In this document: piece by piece, positions 1 through 6,761 of the stretch | Numbering within the stretch: position 1 is the first letter of the stretch | How the letters are laid out: every line of letters begins with the position of its first letter | Assembly (NCBI GenBank): GCA_946186175.1 | Contig: CAMHMG010000011.1 | Span: forward strand, 1-23,084 | Length of the DNA: 23,084 nt | From: an uncultured Clostridia bacterium | GTDB taxonomy: Bacteria > Bacillota > Clostridia > Lachnospirales > Lachnospiraceae | Reading direction: 5' to 3' | The notes under the pieces: generated by a model | The model's input: only the letters and a program-made list of their open reading frames with translations | Told to the model about the DNA's origin: nothing | Database searches by the model: none | Position numbers and translations under genes: made by a program

Positions 1-540
1 AATCATAATGATAAAGATTATTACGCATTTACTGTAAGTGGCAATAATATAGTTGTAGTTGATTTTGTGAGTGAGATGACAAACGGAGAAGTGAATATAT
101 ATGACACATCAGGTAAATCACAAGGATACATGTCATTTAATTTCACAGCTAATATTATAAAATCTGATATGTGGCAATTATCATCAGGAACATATTATCT
201 CTGTGTTTCAAGTAATAGTAAATGTGGTAATTATTCATTTAAGATAAGTACAGTGTCTGTACCGAAAAAAGTTACATTATCAAGCGTAAAGAGTAAAAAG
301 AAAAAGAAGATGACTATCAAATGGAAAAAGGTAAGTGATGCAAGCGGATATGAAGTGCAGTACGCATATGCAAAGTCATTTTATTATCCCAATACGTTTA
401 CATTTAAGGGAAAATCAAAAACAATAAGAGGTTTGACCTCAAAAACCAGATATTATGTGAGAGTCAGGGCATATAAAATAGTTGGTGATAATAAGGTATA
501 TGGGTCGTGGAGTAAAATTAAATCAGTAAAGGTGAAGTGA
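1..540 (+). CDS. Secreted protein, C-terminal part: PPC-like domain plus fibronectin III (5' end outside window)
   Basis: The frame is open from the first base, so this is the 3' end of a longer gene; 179 codons are visible. Residues about 1-81 resemble a bacterial pre-peptidase C-terminal (PPC) beta-sandwich: a DYYAFTV-type strand, a Gly/Asn-rich middle, then SGTYYLCVSS and YSFKIS. Residues about 82-179 form a fibronectin type III-like domain with IKWKKV, GYEVQYA and YYVRVRAYK strands, ending in a Lys-rich strand at the stop. No sortase motif or transmembrane anchor follows. Proteins of this kind are exported and act at the cell surface or on extracellular polymers; the catalytic or binding part, if any, lies upstream. 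The FN3 domain closely resembles the last domain of the protein at 2111-5263. Function beyond 'exported modular protein' cannot be stated. Confidence 0.85.
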   Translation, partial: NHNDKDYYAFTVSGNNIVVVDFVSEMTNGEVNIYDTSGKSQGYMSFNFTANIIKSDMWQLSSGTYYLCVSSNSKCGNYSFKISTVSVPKKVTLSSVKSKKKKKMTIKWKKVSDASGYEVQYAYAKSFYYPNTFTFKGKSKTIRGLTSKTRYYVRVRAYKIVGDNKVYGSWSKIKSVKVK

Positions 541-553
541 GTTGACCTTGGTG

Positions 554-598
554 CCAAAATATAAATTGACACCAAAGCTGCTTTGTGTTATATTTTGG
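554..598 (+). terminator. Long hairpin after the FN3 gene, probable terminator
   Basis: CCAAAATATAA (554-564) pairs with TTATATTTTGG (588-598). An inner stem, CACCAAAG (570-577) with CTTTGTG (581-587), closes on a three-base loop with one bulged C. It starts 13 bases after the stop codon. There is no clean U-tract beyond the stem, so terminator activity is likely but not certain. The sequence resembles the hairpin after the surface protein gene at 5274-5309 (shared ATTGACACCA and CTGCTTT). Confidence 0.55.
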
Positions 599-684
599 TT
601 ATCGCGTAAAATCCTATAAAATGAGCTTCCATAATAATAATTTGATTAACAAGATATAGAAATTTTTGTGGAGGATTATTATTT

Positions 685-1617
685 ATGGAACCAGATATTA
701 CAGAAAACAATCTTATAGAGGATGCAGATGTATTTGCAGATATAGTTAATGTTAATCTCTTTGATGGAGATAATGAGATAACAGAGAAAGACATACGCAG
801 TATGCCTACGGTAAGCAGTTACAAGGATTTAGACGGAACACTTCATAAACAGATCAGGGATGTATTTAAGCTGGTATATAATCTGGGTGGATGTATTGCC
901 TTGATTGGCTGTGAATCACAGCAGGATGTCAATCGTATCATGCCTGTCCGGGATATGGGGTATACATATACAGCTTATATGAAGCAGATACAGGAGAAAA
1001 TGGCTGAGAACAGAAAGAATAAGAATTCAGCGTATGCAAAGGTACTGCATGAAGATCAGAAGCTGATGCCTGTGGCTACATTTATACTGTACTTTGGTGA
1101 AGTGAAGTGGGAGAAACCGCTTACGTTGATGGATATGCTGGATATTCCGGAAGATAAGGGTGATTTTTGGAAACGGCTGATCAATGATTATCCTATACAC
1201 GTAATCTCTGTTGCAGACCAGCCGGAGACAGTAAGGGATAAGTACAAGTCGGATTTTCGTATAATCGCAGATTATATGGCATATCGGAATGACAAGGATA
1301 AAGTCAAAGAGTATTTTAAGAATAACGATCATGAGCTGATGCATGTAGAACACGTATTGGATCTTTTACATGCACTAAGTGGAGATTCAAGATTCTATAC
1401 AATCAGACAGAAATATGAAGACATGGAAGAATCCAAGAAAGGAGAGAGTAAGAAAATGTGTTTGTTATTAGATGCAATAGAAGAAGAAGGTATTGAGAAG
1501 GGAAGAACAGAAGAGAAAGAAGCTAATATAGAAAAGCTGGCGATGTATTATATGAACAATGATTCTGATTTGTCTAAAGAGCAAGCATTTGAGATGGCAA
1601 GAGCGATTTTGGGATAG
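685..1617 (+). CDS. Rpn-family PD-(D/E)XK nuclease / putative transposase (copy 1)
   Basis: A 310-residue protein of the Rpn (recombination-promoting nuclease) family, which E. coli RpnA represents; family members are DNA endonucleases linked to RecA-independent recombination and phage defence. Seen here: a nuclease core with candidate catalytic residues D59 (after an Arg), E77 and Q79 in a CESQQD motif (the family's E-x-Q/K), then a PVATFILYFG strand and DYPIHVISV followed by a basic helix, matching the E. coli order. Residues about 215-257 link to a charged tail (EEEGIEKG, then a KEANIEKLAMYY helix). GGAGG at 670-674 supports the ATG at 685. An internal ATG at 1456 (M258) has AGGAG at 1440-1444 and could give a 53-residue C-terminal protein. 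Residues 8-52 are encoded by DNA identical to the second copy at 5472. The family call is confident; activity is inferred. Confidence 0.85.
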   Translation: MEPDITENNLIEDADVFADIVNVNLFDGDNEITEKDIRSMPTVSSYKDLDGTLHKQIRDVFKLVYNLGGCIALIGCESQQDVNRIMPVRDMGYTYTAYMKQIQEKMAENRKNKNSAYAKVLHEDQKLMPVATFILYFGEVKWEKPLTLMDMLDIPEDKGDFWKRLINDYPIHVISVADQPETVRDKYKSDFRIIADYMAYRNDKDKVKEYFKNNDHELMHVEHVLDLLHALSGDSRFYTIRQKYEDMEESKKGESKKMCLLLDAIEEEGIEKGRTEEKEANIEKLAMYYMNNDSDLSKEQAFEMARAILG

Positions 1618-1660
1618 TTTTGTTAGTGGTATTTAATTTTTAAATGGTTATTAGAAAAGT

Positions 1661-1703
1661 AGTAGCTTATGCGATATGGGTGATATTGCATAAGCTACTT
1701 TTT
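1661..1703 (+). terminator. Intrinsic terminator of the first rpn gene
   Basis: A 17-bp stem (1661-1677 with 1683-1699, one G-T pair) closes on the loop GGGTG and is followed by TTTT. It lies 43 bases after the rpn stop codon and is the textbook rho-independent form. Confidence 0.9.
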
Positions 1704-1761
1704 CATACAAAACATTCAATAAATCGTATATAATCATTACGATTATATGTACGAAAAACAG

Positions 1762-1790
1762 TTGTAACATAATGGGAAATATCGTATAAT
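1762..1790 (+). promoter_or_regulatory. Sigma-A promoter of the riboswitch-surface protein transcript
   Basis: TTGTAA (1762-1767) and a perfect TATAAT (1785-1790) are separated by 17 bases. Transcription would start near 1797, about 75 bases before the c-di-GMP aptamer. The -10 box sits inside an imperfect inverted repeat with ATCGT/ACGAT arms (1781-1800). Confidence 0.75.
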
Positions 1791-1871
1791 ATATAACGAT
1801 ATAACCGTGCGGATTATTCACTGTTTGGGGGATTTGTTCGCATGTATTAGATTATCAAAATTTATTGTTAA

Positions 1872-1945
1872 TATTTTTGGCAAAGCAGGCGAAAGCCTGT
1901 GACGCAAAGCTAGAGGACCTTTAACATGGCAGCCGGTTGTGATTT
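1872..1945 (+). ncRNA. Cyclic di-GMP riboswitch, class I (GEMM-I)
   Basis: The conserved GEMM-I core is readable in order: GGCAAAG, a hairpin CAGGC-GAAA-GCCTG with the GNRA tetraloop (about 1886-1899), then GACGCAAAGC (1901-1910), the GGACCTTTAA tetraloop-receptor segment, and TGGCAGCCGGTTG (1927-1939). GCUA (1909-1912) can pair with UGGC (1927-1930). The RNA binds the second messenger c-di-GMP, and an intrinsic terminator follows directly. The downstream gene is the surface protein at 2111. The aptamer call is firm from sequence alone; the direction of switching is inferred. GGACCTT (1915-1921) could pair with AAG/GTCC (1952-1959), an antiterminator that ligand binding would prevent, which would make it an OFF switch. 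Confidence 0.93.
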
Positions 1946-1951
1946 GTGTGT

Positions 1952-1981
1952 AAGTGTCCGTAGTGGGCACTTTTGTTTTTT
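1952..1981 (+). terminator. Riboswitch expression-platform terminator
   Basis: AAGTGTCC (1952-1959) pairs with GGGCACTT (1965-1972, one G-T pair) around the loop GTAGT, followed by a T-rich run to 1981. It begins 13 bases after the aptamer's last conserved block and 130 bases before the start codon at 2111, so termination here would cut off the surface-protein message. Confidence 0.88.
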
Positions 1982-2110
1982 ATGATAACAGAATTTCAGA
2001 ATAATAGTATTTAAAATAGAAAACATATTTTGGAAAACCTAATATGTCAAAAAACTGAAAAGTTGAGGAACAAAATTATAGATAATAATAAGCCAAAGGA
2101 GGAAATGGTT

Positions 2111-5100
2111 ATGGGTATTTGGGGTAAGAAAAGAATTCATGAGAGAATAATGTCGTTTTCGTTAGCGATGTCAACATGTGTTGCATTATTATTTGGGGCA
2201 AATAGCAATGTTTCTGTTGCGAAAGCTGCAAACAATATCAGTAATCCCCGAGTTTCGGAAGATGGAACAGTGACGTGGGATGTAGTTCAATTCGGTAATT
2301 ATTACATTAATAATGAAAATGAAAAAGAACCAATAGAATGGAGAGTGCTTTCAGTAGATGGTGATGTTGCTTTACTTCTTGCAGATAAAGCAATTGAATA
2401 TTTACCTTATGGAGATAATGAAGAAGATATTGAATGGGAAACAAGTACTCTTAGAAAATGGTTGAATAATTCTGAAAGTGGTTTTATTAAAGAGGCATTT
2501 ACACCTAAGGAACAGAATGATATAAAGAATATTGTTTTCGATGGAAATGATGTGAGTATTGATAATCAAAAATCATCTGAGGATAAGGTGTTCATTCCTT
2601 CAAGGGCAGAAATGCTAAACACTGCATACGGATTTGAGGGCTGTAAATATAGTAAGGCTAGGCAGACGAAACCTACGGATTATGTAAAAAATAAAATGGT
2701 TCAAGGTTCAGTTAATGAAGAAGGTTTTTGTGGATGGTGGTTGAGGACGGAACCTGGCTTTACAATGTTTGATTTGGTGGCTGATGATGGGGGATGGTGT
2801 AACGGCGTTAGAGGTATTGTTGATCTGGCTAAAGCTGTTCGTCCTGCTATGTATGTCAACGTTAATTCGGATTATATAAAATTTACAACTGAAACTACTT
2901 CGGAAGTTAATTTGAATGATGAATTATATCAATTAGATGGTAGGCGTAATTATAAAGTGACATATTATTCGGATGAGGGTTACTTGCGTTATTATTCCGA
3001 AAGAAAAGTTAGTGAAGACAGTGAAATGGAGATATACGAAGATGGGGGATTGGAATGCGACAAAACAGTAATAGCAAATCGTGCAGCAGGTAAAATAGTA
3101 AGTTACGATGCATGGGGTGGTGACTATGAAGGACATTCTCTTTTGGGATGGACTACGGAAGGTGATGATACTGTATATGTTATGTATGGTTATGGTTTGG
3201 GCGAGGGTCAAAAATATCTTCATGAATATGTGGTAAAAAAAGATGTTACGTTTAAGGCGGTATGGATTGATAATAGTGTTCAGGAAGCTAATGATGATCC
3301 AGTGCCAACTACACCCGAAGAAGATAAAAAAGCCGAAGATCCAGTTGAACCTGTGCCAATTTCACCTGGTGGAACGGGTGTTTCAGGTACTTCAACCGGA
3401 GAAGCAAATGGTATCGTGACTGATCAGACAGATACCTCGTGTAAACAATCAGAAGGAACAAGTGGTTCTACGGATGGAGAAAAACAGACTGCTATTGGAG
3501 ACATGTCAGGTAGCTCAGGAGAAACTCCATCGAAGACAAGCTTGTCTCGGGAAATAACATTCCATTCTGACAAGGGATATATTTCCGGGCAGGCTGATAA
3601 TACAGAAGTAAAATATACGACTTCACGTGGTAGTAAAATCTCAACTATTTCAGAAATAAGAGTTCCTGGAATTAGTGCATATTATCCTGATTACATCAGT
3701 ATGCCGGATGGTAAGTATGAAGGTTATGTGTTCAAAGGGTGGAAAACAGAAGACAATGATAATGTTTATGATTTTAGCATTAAAGCTTGTAGTACTCTTG
3801 TTGAGTTTCCAAATGAATCAGATACTAGTTTAGATATTGTTACTGATTATGTTGTTACTGACGATGTAACATTTGAAGCTGTATGGGAATGGGAAGAACA
3901 ATATCAAGTGACGTTTGAGTTGGATAGGGATGACTTATGGTATGATGCAAGTATAAGATGTAATAAAAATGAGTTGCTTAATAATTATGCAGTTCCAATT
4001 ATGTATGATGATCGTGTGTTTAAGGGCTGGAAGATTGCAGGGGATAGGACATTATATGTTACAGATAAGGATAATGTGGCAGAAAATAAAAAATATATAG
4101 GCGATTATGTTGTGACCGGACCGGTTACATTTGAGGTTGTGTGGGAAGACGATTTAAATGTGAATGCGGGTGATTATATTCCAAGTAATATTTCTATGGA
4201 TGCTAATTTGAATATTACATATGATGGTGTATTGGATGGAGATAGATATTATTACGGTACTGTGGAAATAAAAAATGAAGAAGGTAATTATGATTTTGTA
4301 TATAGTTTTGGCGGACGTGGCTGGATTCCGTTTAACTGGTATAATCAGATGCCTAATGCATTTACAGAAAGCGGTGATTATCGTATCAGAATTAGTGTGA
4401 TTGATCAGAATGAAAACGAAGAGTATTCTGATTATTATGAATTCTCGTGGAAAAAGCCTAAACAATCATTATCAATCCCTCAAAATGTCAGGTGGTCTGA
4501 ATCAAAATATGGGGTTGCAACTTGTGATAAAGTAGAAAATGCATATGCATACTATTATGAGTTTTTTATGGATGGGGAATCAATAGGTGGTGGCTGGACA
4601 TATGATGCCGATATTCCTGATTATGATAATTCGTCAAGTATAGAAGAGTATGGGCGAGAGCATAAGTATACTTTCAGGGTAATGGCTTTAGTTGAAGAAC
4701 CTGATAAATATGCTCATAGTATATGGTCGGATGAGTCCTTTGTTCTTGGGACTGATACCTCCGGTGAATTAACACCACAAAATACAAAAGAAGATGCTTC
4801 AAAACATAATAATGAAGATGCCGGTGATTCCGAAGGTAAGGATAACACTGGTAAAAATAATGATAACGGAAATAAAACAGATATTATTCCTACAACGACT
4901 GATGTACCTGCTACATCCGAAACACCTAAAACAACAGAAGATTCTACGACTACAACGGAACAGATTGTAACAACTCCGAAAAAAGCTAAAATTTTATTTG
5001 CAAAGAATAGCAAGAAGAAAACAATGGTTATTAAATGGAAGAAAGTTGATAATGTTAAAGGTTATGAAGTTTCTTATGCTCTAAATAAAAAGTTTACCAA

Positions 5101-5263
5101 GAGTAATATAATAAAAACATCGTCGAAGTCTTCATTTACTGCTAATAAACTTAAGAAGGACAAGACATATTATGTGAGAGTTAGAGCATATAATATTGAT
5201 TCTGACGGATTGAAAATATATGGTAAGTGGAGCGCTGTTAAAAAAGTAAAGATAAAGAAATAA
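2111..5263 (+). CDS. Large secreted surface protein: DUF6273-like domain, three InlB-type repeats, FN3 domains
   Basis: A 1050-residue exported protein under a c-di-GMP riboswitch, probably an adhesin or matrix-type protein. The start at 2111 is chosen because AGGAGG (2097-2102) is 8 bases away; the ATG at 2105 is too close and no site serves a TTG at 2030. A signal peptide (basic residues, hydrophobic stretch, AKA-ANN cleavage) covers about residues 1-39. Residues 50-253 match the DUF6273 pattern (VVQFGNYYI, PIEWRVLSVDGDVALLLADKAI, WETSTLRKWLN, VFIPSRAEM). Residues about 275-386, 480-594 and 595-680 are Listeria-Bacteroides (InlB B-type) repeats, each closing with a VTFxAVW-like strand. A Ser/Thr/Pro-rich linker separates the first two. 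Then come a beta domain (682-783), an FN3-like domain (787-882), a Thr-rich linker and a terminal FN3 (956-1050). No LPxTG motif is present. Its ligand is unknown. Confidence 0.9.
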   Translation: MGIWGKKRIHERIMSFSLAMSTCVALLFGANSNVSVAKAANNISNPRVSEDGTVTWDVVQFGNYYINNENEKEPIEWRVLSVDGDVALLLADKAIEYLPYGDNEEDIEWETSTLRKWLNNSESGFIKEAFTPKEQNDIKNIVFDGNDVSIDNQKSSEDKVFIPSRAEMLNTAYGFEGCKYSKARQTKPTDYVKNKMVQGSVNEEGFCGWWLRTEPGFTMFDLVADDGGWCNGVRGIVDLAKAVRPAMYVNVNSDYIKFTTETTSEVNLNDELYQLDGRRNYKVTYYSDEGYLRYYSERKVSEDSEMEIYEDGGLECDKTVIANRAAGKIVSYDAWGGDYEGHSLLGWTTEGDDTVYVMYGYGLGEGQKYLHEYVVKKDVTFKAVWIDNSVQEANDDPVPTTPEEDKKAEDPVEPVPISPGGTGVSGTSTGEANGIVTDQTDTSCKQSEGTSGSTDGEKQTAIGDMSGSSGETPSKTSLSREITFHSDKGYISGQADNTEVKYTTSRGSKISTISEIRVPGISAYYPDYISMPDGKYEGYVFKGWKTEDNDNVYDFSIKACSTLVEFPNESDTSLDIVTDYVVTDDVTFEAVWEWEEQYQVTFELDRDDLWYDASIRCNKNELLNNYAVPIMYDDRVFKGWKIAGDRTLYVTDKDNVAENKKYIGDYVVTGPVTFEVVWEDDLNVNAGDYIPSNISMDANLNITYDGVLDGDRYYYGTVEIKNEEGNYDFVYSFGGRGWIPFNWYNQMPNAFTESGDYRIRISVIDQNENEEYSDYYEFSWKKPKQSLSIPQNVRWSESKYGVATCDKVENAYAYYYEFFMDGESIGGGWTYDADIPDYDNSSSIEEYGREHKYTFRVMALVEEPDKYAHSIWSDESFVLGTDTSGELTPQNTKEDASKHNNEDAGDSEGKDNTGKNNDNGNKTDIIPTTTDVPATSETPKTTEDSTTTTEQIVTTPKKAKILFAKNSKKKTMVIKWKKVDNVKGYEVSYALNKKFTKSNIIKTSSKSSFTANKLKKDKTYYVRVRAYNIDSDGLKIYGKWSAVKKVKIKK

Positions 5264-5273
5264 CGATTAAATT

Positions 5274-5315
5274 GCAGGTGGTGTCATAAAACACATTGAC
5301 ACCACCTGCTTTATA
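5274..5315 (+). terminator. Strong terminator of the surface protein gene
   Basis: A perfect 13-bp stem, GCAGGTGGTGTCA (5274-5286) with TGACACCACCTGC (5297-5309), is followed by TTTATATGTTATTTT. It starts 10 bases after the stop codon. Confidence 0.92.
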
Positions 5316-5471
5316 TGTTATTTTAATGTTAACATATGTTCCTTTATATATTACATTTTCCCCATAAAAAGATGGATGATATCAGTTGTCTGTCATATAT
5401 ATTAAGTTGTTTTGATTCATGTTAATTAACAGTTGAATTGAAACCATATTATTTATGGAGGTTTATTGTAT

Positions 5472-6431
5472 ATGGAACGAGATATTACAGAGAACAATCT
5501 TATAGAGGATGCAGATGTATTTGCAGATATAGTTAATGTTAATCTCTTTGATGGAGATAATGAGATAACAGAGAAAGACATACGCAGTATGCCTACGGTA
5601 AGCAGTTACAAGGATTTAGACGGAACATTACACAAGCAGATCAGGGATGTACTTAAATTGGTTTATAATCTGGGCGGGTGTATTGCCTTGATAGGGTGTG
5701 AATCACAGCAGGATGTCAATCGTATCATGCCTGTTCGGGATATGGGATATACATATACAGCATATATGAAACAGATACAGGATATAACAGCTGGGAACAG
5801 AAAGAATAAGAATTCAGCATATACAAAGGTACTGCATGAGGATCAGAAGCTGATGCCTGTGGCAACATTTATACTGTACTTTGGTGATGAGAAGTGGGAG
5901 AAACCGCTTACGTTAATGGATATGTTGGATATTCCGGAAGATAAGACTGATTTTTGGAAACAGTTGATCAATGATTATCCGATTAGAGTGATCTCTGTTG
6001 CAGATCAGCCGGAGACTGTAAGAGATAAGTACAAGTCAGATTTTCGTATAATCGCAGACTATATGGCACTTCGGAATAATAAAATTAAAGTCAAACAGTA
6101 TTTTAAGAATAATGACCAGGAGTTGATACATGTTGAACATGTACTGGATCTGTTACACGCACTAAGCGGTGATTCAAGATTCGGTTTTATCAGACAAAGG
6201 TATGAAGAGATGGAAGAAGCTGAGAAAGGGGAGAATAGAAAGATGTGTTTGTTATTGGATGCGATAGAAGAAGAGGGTTTTGAGAAGGGTATGAAACAAG
6301 GAATAAAGCAAGGCATTGGTCAAACCATGGATATAATTGCCGAAAGGATGCTCAAAGCACACGAACCAATACAGAAGATACTAGAATACACAGGTATGTC
6401 TCCGAATGAACTTAAGAAGTTGAAGGAATGA
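5472..6431 (+). CDS. Rpn-family PD-(D/E)XK nuclease / putative transposase (copy 2, different tail)
   Basis: A 319-residue paralogue of the protein at 685, with the same candidate catalytic residues (D59, E77, Q79) and near-identical core. The ATG at 5472 is chosen over a TTG at 5466: it matches the other copy's N-terminus and has GGAGG (5457-5461) 10 bases upstream. Up to residue about 270 it follows copy 1, then the tail changes: KGMKQGIKQGIGQ, a helix with IAERML, and an EYTGMSPNELKKLK end. This resembles the classical Rpn C-terminus (E. coli RpnA ends with a comparable FTGLSEEEL motif) and is unlike copy 1. After the TGA the same frame continues directly into a second copy of the core segment plus a copy-1-type tail. 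An internal ATG at 6243 (M258), preceded by AAAGGGGAG, could give a 62-residue C-terminal product. Tail replacement is inferred from the duplication. Confidence 0.85.
   Translation: MERDITENNLIEDADVFADIVNVNLFDGDNEITEKDIRSMPTVSSYKDLDGTLHKQIRDVLKLVYNLGGCIALIGCESQQDVNRIMPVRDMGYTYTAYMKQIQDITAGNRKNKNSAYTKVLHEDQKLMPVATFILYFGDEKWEKPLTLMDMLDIPEDKTDFWKQLINDYPIRVISVADQPETVRDKYKSDFRIIADYMALRNNKIKVKQYFKNNDQELIHVEHVLDLLHALSGDSRFGFIRQRYEEMEEAEKGENRKMCLLLDAIEEEGFEKGMKQGIKQGIGQTMDIIAERMLKAHEPIQKILEYTGMSPNELKKLKE
6153..6289 (+). repeat. Duplicated rpn segment, copy A (inside the second rpn gene)
   Basis: This 137-bp segment encodes LHALSGDSRF through the EEEGFEKG region. It recurs at 6435-6571, exactly 282 bp (94 codons) downstream in the same frame, with about 8 mismatches counted by eye. 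Confidence 0.9.
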
Positions 6432-6434
6432 GAT

Positions 6435-6571
6435 TTACACGCACTAAGCGGAGATTCAAGATTCAGTCTTATCAGACAAAAGTATGAAGAGATGGAAGAA
6501 GCTGAGAAAGGGGAGAACAGAAAGATGTGTTTGTTATTGGATGCGATAGAAGAAGAGGGAATTGAGAAAGG
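6435..6571 (+). repeat. Duplicated rpn segment, copy B (downstream of the stop codon)
   Basis: Second copy of the segment at 6153-6289, same orientation and frame. It begins 3 bases after the TGA of the upstream gene and leads into an alternative C-terminal tail. Confidence 0.9.
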
Positions 6572-6734
6572 ATTTAATAAAGGTTTTGGAAAAGGTGTGA
6601 AAAAGGGAAGAGCAGAAGGTAAGGCAGAAGAAAAAGAAGCTAACATAGAAAGGCTGGCGATGTGTTATATGAACAATGATACTTTGCTGTCTAAAGAGAA
6701 AGCACTGGAAATGGCAAGGGCGATTTTGGGATAG
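6492..6734 (+). CDS. Orphan Rpn C-terminal module (tail fragment, possibly expressed alone)
   Basis: An open frame of 80 codons from the ATG at 6492; the homologous frame continues upstream to 6432, where only the TGA at 6429-6431 separates it from the second rpn gene. It has no nuclease core. It encodes the core-tail junction (MCLLLDAIEEEG), a Gly/Lys-rich KGFNKGFGKGVKKGRAEG stretch, and a helix (KEANIERLAMCYM, then LEMARAILG) homologous to the tail of the gene at 685. A second candidate start, the ATG at 6525, has GGAG (6512-6515) 9 bases upstream and would give 69 residues. The DNA around and past the stop (GGGATAGTTTTGTTA) also matches copy 1, so this is probably the original 3' end displaced by an inserted tail. 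It may be a dead remnant, a source for recombination, or a free RpnS-like regulator; the sequence alone cannot decide. Confidence 0.6.
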   Translation: MEEAEKGENRKMCLLLDAIEEEGIEKGFNKGFGKGVKKGRAEGKAEEKEANIERLAMCYMNNDTLLSKEKALEMARAILG

Positions 6735-6761
6735 TTTTGTTATTTGATTGTGGAGAGCTGC

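Noticed and set aside
2030..2110. N-terminal extension of the surface protein from a TTG at 2030
   Set aside because: No ribosome binding site serves it, the extension is hydrophilic and would bury the signal peptide, and AGGAGG fits the ATG at 2111.
4154..5013. Minus-strand open frames within the surface protein gene
   Set aside because: They are complements of Thr/Asp-rich coding sequence without SD or recognisable domains.
685..6734. The rpn region as a classical insertion sequence
   Set aside because: Although the family is sometimes called a putative transposase, no terminal inverted repeats or target-site duplications were found around either copy.
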